Of a stretch of 64,000 bases of DNA, positions 50,301 to 59,900 are shown piece after piece. The DNA is from Aurelia coerulea. Taxonomy: Eukaryota; Cnidaria; Scyphozoa; Semaeostomeae; Ulmaridae. The first letter of the stretch is position 1; each line of letters starts with the position of its first letter. The notes beneath the pieces are model-generated. The model was not told the origin of the DNA, searched no databases, and was given only the letters and a program-made list of their open reading frames with translations. The translations under genes were made by a program, and so were the position numbers. The stretch spans positions 42,106,663-42,170,662 of the forward strand of contig CM076943.1 of the NCBI GenBank assembly GCA_039566865.1, given 5' to 3'.

Positions 50301-53300
50301 TGAGATTGTATTGCAGTTTCCTTTGAATGAATTGGCTTGGAAGGAGTTTTTGGGTTTTTTGCTGTTAATGGGAATGTATTGATATTTTGATTAGTTTCAA
50401 AATTGCGGCATTTATTAAATTTGAGGCTTTGGTATCATCAAATTTCTAAATCCTGAACCAGGAAAGCTACATATTTTTACTTGTTACCATGCATATTGTA
50501 TGCCTTCATAAACTGTGGTTTTCTTGAAGGTTATATTATATCACTTTTCCTCTATTGGTTTAGGTTTTATTATAATTTGAATTTTCTCAAAATCTTCCAT
50601 GAATCTTTTAGAAATGATTAAATTTCCGCCATTTTAGAAATATGAAGATATAAAAAATTATCTATGGCAGATTTACAGCACAGTACCATTTGTTCCTTTC
50701 AAGCCATTCAATTCGCGAAGAAAAATGTCACAGAATTTTACATCCACCTTTTTAAAGATTTGAAAGATTTGAGCCCTATGCTATCTTTGGCACGAAATTA
50801 TTGTTGGGTAAAAATCTGTAATTTTCATCGGCAGACTTTCTATGGCATAGTTTCACAAGACTTCTACAAAGCTGGTGGCACAGCCTGTACATCTTTGATT
50901 CGTAAATCTTGGGACATTATTTCACAGTATGGACAATCAGGTAAATACATTATCGTTTATCATTGATTGCTGTTAGCTTTAAAATCCTGCCGCTATTGCC
51001 ATGCAACACTTGCCACCTAGAGAAGAGTGCAATGGGCTAGAAAATGTGCAACTCCAGTTTTGTTCTTTTCGTGAAACTCTTCCTGAGCATGTGTTCAGTT
51101 TTGGCCTGTTTTTCAGCTTACCAAAAATGTTAGTGCATGTCTTTCATGTTTGTACCTAAGCTGTCAATTCAATTGCAAAATTGCGTATGGTTTACGAGAG
51201 TTGGTAGATAATCAGGACCTTGAGTGATAGAAGATAGTTTTATTCAACTCATTCAATTCAATTCAACTTTTTTCATAGAATACAGAACTAAAAGTTATAA
51301 CAGGTACATATAAAAAGATCTGTATCCTATACGACCAAAGTAAAGCATAGCTTATCTGCTTTGGCCGTGAAATTAAAATGCAAAAAGAAAAGAAAATATG
51401 AGTAAATATCGAAAGGAACAGCTTTGTCACAATAGATATATATTGATGAAAGATTTATTGTTTATAAAATTATAATTCTGATTTGAGGTTTATTTCGCAA
51501 TTTTTAACGCTTTAAGGCTTGTAGTATTCCGGTTTATTTAGGTTGTTTTTTATTGATTTTGGCATATTGTTCCATAATTAGGCACCCGTGTTTCTAGAAT
51601 TTTATTCCCTCAAGTTTTACGCGATTTATATATTCGATACTCTATCGCTTGCCTTGTAGCATATTTGTGTAAATCTGTTTCAAAATAATTTTGGTATATA
51701 TCAGGCAGTTAATCTTTATTGTAGTGGATGTAGTTTATTATATTTCACTTCTGAACAAGTCCTTCTGTACAGGGTGTCCCAAAAAATTGTTCGACGTTTA
51801 ATTAAACATTAAAAGATAACAATATAAGGGAGGAGTTCCATGATGAAATAACTCAATCCTGATATCTTTAATTGACTTTGGACACCAGAATCTTACAAAT
51901 GCGAGGAATATTCAGCGAGTCACAAGCACCTGCCCTAGCTTGACTTGTATTGGGTGAGCGAGGGAAAGCTCCCATTTTTGAAAATTCACAGCACCGAGAG
52001 TACTGGATGGATTGAAATGAATCAAATTCTTTTTGATAGCTGAGAGATTGAAGTATATTTGTGATTTTCTCCCGTTTTTATGAGCGTTGAAAATGTCAGT
52101 AAATTTGACTTTACGAAAATTCATTGCGTGTTAGTATTAGTGTTAGTATTAGTATCTACGGGGTGTCCCAAAAAAAGTGTACTCCATTTGCCTAAAGATT
52201 TCAACAAAAGGGCAAAAGATTGTCGCCAAGATTTTATATTATGTTGCTCTTCAGTTGTTCAACTAAAGTTTGCTGCCATTCCTGTCAAAATCTGTTGAAA
52301 AATGATGGAGCTATGCCCTTTAGAAGATCAAATTTGCCTCATGACTGAAACCAGCGGTCGGCCATTTTATCTAACTATTTATAGTGATAAGTAGCTTCAC
52401 GTGAGGCGAGAAATAATTTCTGTGAGGTCAGAAATAGTGGAATTCTCTTAGGATCATCGGAATTTTCACGAGAGCTATGACATTGGAGGCTGCTGTTTCA
52501 TTTTCGATCCATGAATCTGTTTATCGCTGGAAAATAGTAAGGCAAAATGGCCGACCGCTGGTTTCATTCATCTGGCAAATTTGGTCTCCTGAAGGTCACA
52601 GCTCCATCATTTTTCGACAGTTTTTTATGGGGATGGTAGCAAACTTTAATTGAATATCTGAAGAGCAACATCATGCAAAAATTTGGCAAGAATATTTTGC
52701 CGTATTGTCGCAATCTTCAGGCAAACCGGGCACAATTTTTTGGGACACCCTGTAGGTTAAGTGTAGTAGCTGCTGGGTTGCAATGTATTTTCATGCTCCT
52801 TGCGCTATTGTCTCGTAATGTTAATGTTGGTTGGTAGATTGTAAATTTTAGGAGAATTCATATCAATCCAAAAAATTCATTGCTTGCGAAATGCTTGAAA
52901 AAGGGCCTAAAACAAACTGCGTAAAATCAAACTGCGTAAAATCAAACTGCGTTTCCCAACGTACAGGTCTAAAACACTTGATCAAATCGTAATGAAGCTT
53001 CTTGCACAGAATAATAAACAAATTGCAATTTTTCATTGTAAGAGTTCTCATTTGCACATTATTGCCATGGAATTGAAAAGCTTCAGTGTTTTTATGAAAA
53101 CCGAATCAACTAAGAAATCTTCGAAGAGTCCAGTTTGTGGCGGAAAAGCAGGTGACTTAAGATCAAATGAAAATGCAGATTTTTGCGTTTTCGGATTTCC
53201 CTCACAACAATCACTATTGTTATTACTATTGTCTCTCAGCCAGAATTTCTATTATTAAAGCTTCAGTGCCTCAGAGGTTTGTGTATGAATTGGAGATGCC

Positions 53301-53856
53301 ATAACTCCTCGAAACTGTGTGCTTTTTACAAAGGCATTTAAACAGGTATACCCTAACATCTGGAGAGTAGATTTCTTTGTAAAGATTCGAGAAATTTAAA
53401 GGAGTCTTATTTCATTGTTGCTTTTTATGAAGCAGGTAAAATTTAGCAAAGTCTTTGAAGCAGGTAAAATTTAGCAAAGTCTTTGCAGGTTTCTTTTGTC
53501 TTCTTCGCTTATTCGCCGTCTGATTGGTCGGTGAAAATGAGGCTTTTGAGGTTTTCGGCCATGGGCCACTGGCAAAAATCGGGAAAACATTTCATTCCTA
53601 TCTTTATTTTCAGTGCGCGAAAAATATCACAAAATGCTTCAATCTCTCAGCTATCGAGCAGAATTCCAGTTATTTGAGTCAACCTGTGCTGTTGCTGGTA
53701 TGAATTTTCAAAAGTGGGAACTTTTTTCTGGCTCACTCGGTAACTTTTCAATTGGTTGAAAATCTTTTTAACTCATGCAATACATGTTTGATTGTTTGTT
53801 TGTCTGTTTGTTTGTTTTATTTGTTTGTCCGAGACAGTTCTTTTTAACTGTTTGTT

Positions 53857-53923
<67 letters not shown>

Positions 53924-56900
53924 TTGTTTGTTTTTTTCTTTGTTCGAGACAGTTTTAACTTGTATCATATTTTACCTGTATCATATTTTACTTGGATTTC
54001 AGCAAGTGGTAGACAGTGGCTAAACACTATCTTCAAACTGTGTCATCCCCTTCAGACAGCTGCTGATGTTGGTTCTTTAAGTGCATGGTTATCTGCTGTA
54101 TGGTCAAATTTAGCTATGGGTATGTCTCTGCGCTATGAATTATAAATAGATCGATTTCTTATGTTAGAGAATCTCCTGATTGTTATTTCATAATATACTG
54201 CAACCTATAGTGTTGCGTTAATGCAGTACAACAACAGCAACAGAATAATAGCATGTTACCATACCGGCAAAATGTTTAAATGATTTCGGAGCACGAAAGC
54301 ACAAGAGGAAAGACACAGAGATAACCGAGATAACAATCAACCATTTACGGTATGATTTTTCATTTTTCGTCTATTCAAATAACAAATACTGCTATCTTTA
54401 TGTTGCAGTAGGAAACAGCAGCAGCGTAAATTACCTTAGTTAAGTTAGGTCGCCATAATACGCGATTGGGTTTCCTGTGATTATGCAAAGTGATCAATCA
54501 AGCGATTTTTTCCTTGAGAACTCTTCTAGAGGGAAAATAACAAGTAGGGTCCACTCCCGGGGGGGGGGGGGGTACTCCCATACTTGAACTGACGGGATGT
54601 GCCGTTCAACGGGGTGTCCTTTTGCGGTAAAAATTGCGACAGGGTGTCCTTTTCTAACGAAAATTATGCGACTAGGGTATAATCATAGGTAAGAAAATTA
54701 TGCGACAGGGTATCATGCCGAAAGGAAAATTATGCGACAAGGTATCATAAGCAAAAATTGAATTTGGAAAAAGGACAGGGTTTTTATGCGACAGGGTGCA
54801 GGGTGTGGAGAGGTTTTCCACACACCCCCGTCACTTCCTTAGTCAAATACCCCCCGGGTCTACTAGAGGTAAATTGGGTGTTGTAAAATAAGTAGGGCGA
54901 AAAATTTGGATAAATTTGCTAAAATCTTTGTTCACAGTTCTTCTCTATCTACAACCGCTCGAACTACCCTCCTTGACATATTGAATGTTGCTTTATCTGT
55001 TCATGGTCTACAGTTATCCAGCAGTCAACACTACCTATCTTACCCCAGCCGACCAATTTTACCCCGCAGACTCTAAATGATAAAGCATATTGGAACCTGT
55101 ACCAAAAAAGCTGGGGAGATAGCTTGGAAAGCTAGGACTTCCTAGGATTTCCCCAGTTTCCCTAGCTTTTTCATCAAAACAAATGTCAAGCTGGGAATTC
55201 TGTTTCTTATGAAGCTGGAGAAGCTGGGAATTAGTACCCAAAGAGCTAGGAAAGCTGGGAAATGTTCCCAAAAAATTCCATTGTATTTCCCAGCTTCCTA
55301 GGAATTTTGCTCTTTTCCCCACCTTTTTTATCCTAGGAATCTTAGGAAGCTAGGGAATTTTGTCCAGAAATTACCCAGAAAAATCCTAGGAATTCCTAAG
55401 TATTTCGCAGTTTTTTTAGTATGGGAAATGTTTGCGTCAAGGTACTGTGCAAAGTTTGCATATTGAATGCAGTGGACAAGAAAATGTTTTATGTATTTGA
55501 GCACACATTTCAAGGTAAAAGTCTCCTGCACAAAAATTTGCTAAAAGTAAGTAAGTGCGTTTAACTGCACAACATCTTCAACTTCAAGGAACTGCAGTGC
55601 GTCCCAAAAATTGTGCCCCGTTAATGTGGCTGCTGCGGTCCAACTATAACCTCAATTTTTCTGTCTTTATGCAGTCTTTTTCTCAGAGATTTATTTTAAG
55701 TGGGCTGAAAGGATTTCTAGCTATTGAAAACTAATTTAGGTCCACTATGCATGTCGCATCTAGGCATGGGACCCCTAGTTTAACGTCCCTACCAAAAGTT
55801 TGCGAAGTGAGTTGCGAGGTCAGGCCTCTTAGAGATCACCCATCCGGAGTTGACCTCACTCGACCGAGCTTGACTTCAGTCACCTGACGGAAACAGTTTA
55901 AGCCGCTTGGCCACTCACCCCACGTTGCACAGCATAAGCTTCGACTTGGAGTTTGAGAGTTTGTTTGAGCCCATTTGATAAGTGGCTGCTTAGTTATGGC
56001 ACAGGAAAGGCAACGCAAGTAGTTACACCTCCCATTTATATCATCAGAAAGCTCCCTATGCTTAGTTGGTGAAATAAACCTGTTTCTTGGATGTTGGAGA
56101 CCTTGTTTGAGTCAATTTGATAAGTGGCTGCTTAGTTATGGCACAGGAAAGGCAAAGCAAGTCGTTACACCTCCCATTAATATCATCAGAAAGCTCCCTA
56201 TGCTTAGTTGGTGAAATAAACCTGTTTCTTGGATGTTCCTTGCCATTTTTCTGAGATCCCTAATTCAGTTTTTGTTTTAATTTGCAGTTGATTACCCCTA
56301 CCCAGCATCATTCCTTGAGCCATTGCCAGCATGGCCTATTAAGGTATGCCTAGTTTATTGATGCCTTATATGTAAATAATAACAGCTAGTGTCCACAGAG
56401 TGTCCAAAAAAACTTGTGCCCCGTTTGTGTGGCTTCTGTGGAGGAGTTGTAGCTTGCATTGTCTCGATTTTTGCATAGTTGCATAGGGCAGGCATCAACT
56501 TAATGGAAGTACAAAGACCAGCATCCTTTGCGTGAAGTCTGCGACTTGCTTTCCACTGCTTCCAGAATAACTGACTGTACAAAATTCACCAAAACAAAGT
56601 AGACGGTGGCAAAGGCTGCTGGTCTGTGCACTCCCTTTAAAGTTTGAGACCTTGTTTGAATCAATTTGACAAGTGATTGCTGTTTTATGCCAGAGGAAAG
56701 GTAATGGACAGTTGGCAAGGTAGGATACGGACGTAATAAGTACTGCTCATCAACTTAGGTTATAATTATGTTCTAAAATCCTAATTTATCGTCATTCTGG
56801 TGAAAGTCTACCCAGAAAAGTTCATTTAACGTCACAGCAAGGAAAGGAATACATGAATCGACAATATTATGGTATGGGTACAGTAAATGTCGTTCAGAAG

Positions 56901-59900
56901 ACAGGATGTGTCACGCTTGGCATTGAAAAAGACAGTGCCCAAGCCTGGTTAACCTCGCTGTAAGATTGAAATCACCTTCAAAAAATTGATGGATTCTTCG
57001 TCGAATGCAAAATAAACGATGCTTTAAGAAAAGAAACGATCTCCATTCAGAATGCAGAGTTATCCAAGTCAAAGAAAACTTGTTAGTCATCATTACGGTT
57101 TTTCTGAATACTGGAAATATTATGATGCAAGGCCAAGGTCACGCAATTTGGAAAGTCATAGAAGCACCAAGTCTCTTGAAAATACCTTCATATACATAAA
57201 TGAAATGAATGAAAATTGCCTTAAATAATTTTGTCCTTGTGGTAATAAAAAATAAATCGTGGATTTAAAATACAGCCAAGTCGCGCTTGGAATCACAGAT
57301 CACTGGGAATTAAATCAACGTGTTTTACATTTTGTTTTATCAAATTGAAATCGAGAAACGGAAAAAATCGTATCCAAAAGTTTTAACGATTGTAAATTGT
57401 GGGACAAGGTGAAACTTTGGCAGAATATTTGTCCCGCCGAGACTTAAAAAAATAGAACAATGCCTAAAATATTTAATTAACAATTATATTAAAAGGCAAT
57501 CATTCTGTTTTACAGGAAGTTTGCAGTCACCTTCAAAATGCAGAAGTAACTGGGATCGATCTCTTAAAGAGTATTTCAGCAGCTGTGAATGTCTATGTGA
57601 ATTATACTGGAACAGCAACATGTTATAATACTAAAAGACAAGCTAAGAAAGCACTTGGTGATCGTGGATGGGACTTTCAAGTGAGTGAATTAAACTTATT
57701 ATAAAATTGTCAGTTTTCGCGTATGAGTTGAATGTCTTACGCTCACTCTGTTGTCAGAGGGGTCAAAGTAGTGCAAATGTGAAGAAGCATTGTTCTTGCG
57801 TACCGGGCAAGTCAACAGGGACAGACGTTATAGCGCAAGAGCATCAATTGCTTTTGATTGACACCTCAATTCAAAGTGATTAGCGACTGCAGACAAAGGA
57901 AATTCTCTCAACCAGTGATTCAAAGCAAACAAAGCCGCAAAACTTGCTCTAAAACCAGTAGGGCAAACGATCACCTTGTGCACGCGATAGGTGGTTTTTA
58001 AGAGAAGTTATGTGCTTATAGCGAAAGAAGAATGGTAAATCTAAAGTTTTTTTCGGGCGGATTTTGTTTTTTGATTCAGAAGCCGAGCAGAAGGCATTAT
58101 AATTCTCGCATATTTAGGGCTTAAATCAAACAATTACCACACAGCTTCTGAATCAAATTAACCAAATCCGAAAGAAAAATCAAGAGAAAGAGTCATATGA
58201 ATCAAAGCTGTGAATAGCAAACATTTTAAAAGTTGCAACTTTTTGGACAAAAAAAACAAGCGAATTCTAATTCCCGTGACTTTTTCTTCCTGCAACATGA
58301 GAGTATTCAAGATACTCTCATTATCAGAAACTGTTGCAATAGTTTCTGATAATGAGGGTATCTTGAATACTTTAAGTCATTTGAATTCTCCAAACATTAG
58401 CAAAGCTTTTTTAACTTCCTTAGGCTTGCACTGAACAAGTTATGCCTCTTTGTGCTGGTGGTGAACATAATATCTTCCCTGACTGGCAGGTTTGTCTTCC
58501 TCTTTAATCTGTACTCCGTATTCGAACAATTTCCAGTTACCAGCTGTCCAGTGTCCGGAAATAAATTGGGTAATTTCTGAGTAAAATAAATGTTAAGTGA
58601 CGTCATATTCGGAATCTGCATGGTCAATATGGTTTATCATTAATGAGGAAAACCTAGACTGATGATATGGTCGTAGTTATCGCTATTGAAATACTGCCGG
58701 ACGCTCCTAACTACGACTCATAATCAAACGCCATTATTTTGAAATGACTATGACTGCCTCGTTTCGATAAGGGCCTAGGCAGAAAAGCATAAACATTTGT
58801 AGTTTTCAAATGAAACACATTGATTTGAAAACTTCACAATAAATCAGTTAATGCTTGGCGAAAGCAGCAAAATAGTACCTACGTACAAAATTTGATATTG
58901 TCGCCAACTGTTTTCATGGTATTCTTCGTCGTAAGACTTTATTCTGTCCGGCCAAGCTCCTTGAAACTCTGCTTTGAGCTTCGAGTTTCCGTTGTTCAAC
59001 ATCAATCAATCGAATTTGCAGAGATTCTAATGGCGTTGCAGTTGGTTGTGTACTTAGTACATGACTGTGTATAGCAGCCTCGTTCCCAAGGGCGTTCAAA
59101 AGTGAAAAAAGTCAGTCCAAAAATATTTTTTTTTTTTTTTTTTTTTTTTCTACCTGTTTTACGTATCACTACATTACAGTTAGTTAAATTTTGTTACAAT
59201 TTCTCTCCATTTTCTTCTGTCACTTGCGATTTCTTCGAGGTTGTTTATCTCAACGTTTTTATCTTTGAGTTCCCTTAAAACTTGACTGTACCATGTTGTG
59301 ATGGGATGGCCTTTTGGTCTTGTGACTGCTCGTTTGAATTCGTTTATTGCTTGCTTGCATGGTGTATTTTCAGGGAGGCGTAGTGCATGTCCAAACCACC
59401 TAATTCGCTGTTTTTGTATGATTTTTGACCATAATTCTTGTTTTGTCAACTTCATTAAATTTTCGTTTGATATCTTTGTTGGCCATTTTATGTTGAGTGC
59501 TTTTCTTAGTAATTTTCTTTGGGTTGCATCAATTTTGTTTCTAGTTTTATTGGTAACCGTCCATAGGCATGTGTTGTACATATAGACACTCCTTATGAAT
59601 GCATTGAAAATTTCCATCTTTTTCTCTATGTTTATATTGCTTGTCCATATTTCTGTCAGGTTGTTCATGGCATTTGTGGCTAGCATGGTACGGTGTTTCC
59701 TATCTTCTTCAGTATCTAGCTTTGACCCTAAATATTTACACTTGGTCCATGTGCCATATCGATTGTCACGATTTACGATATGTTGTTCAGTTTTGTCTTC
59801 ATTGCATAAAAGGTTTCTACTTCTTAATCTTCCTGGTATTGTTGATAGGAAAACCTGAGCTGGGATCATTCTGCAAAAGCTGAATTTATGACGTCATGAG

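Noticed and set aside
53768..54145. VCLSVCLS / RQTDRQTD open frames
   Set aside because: Microsatellite translation; one frame only appears long because it runs into PRCP exon 9.
55836..55935. Functional tRNA gene on the minus strand
   Set aside because: A and B boxes are present but no acceptor or anticodon stem forms. Better explained as a tRNA-derived SINE.
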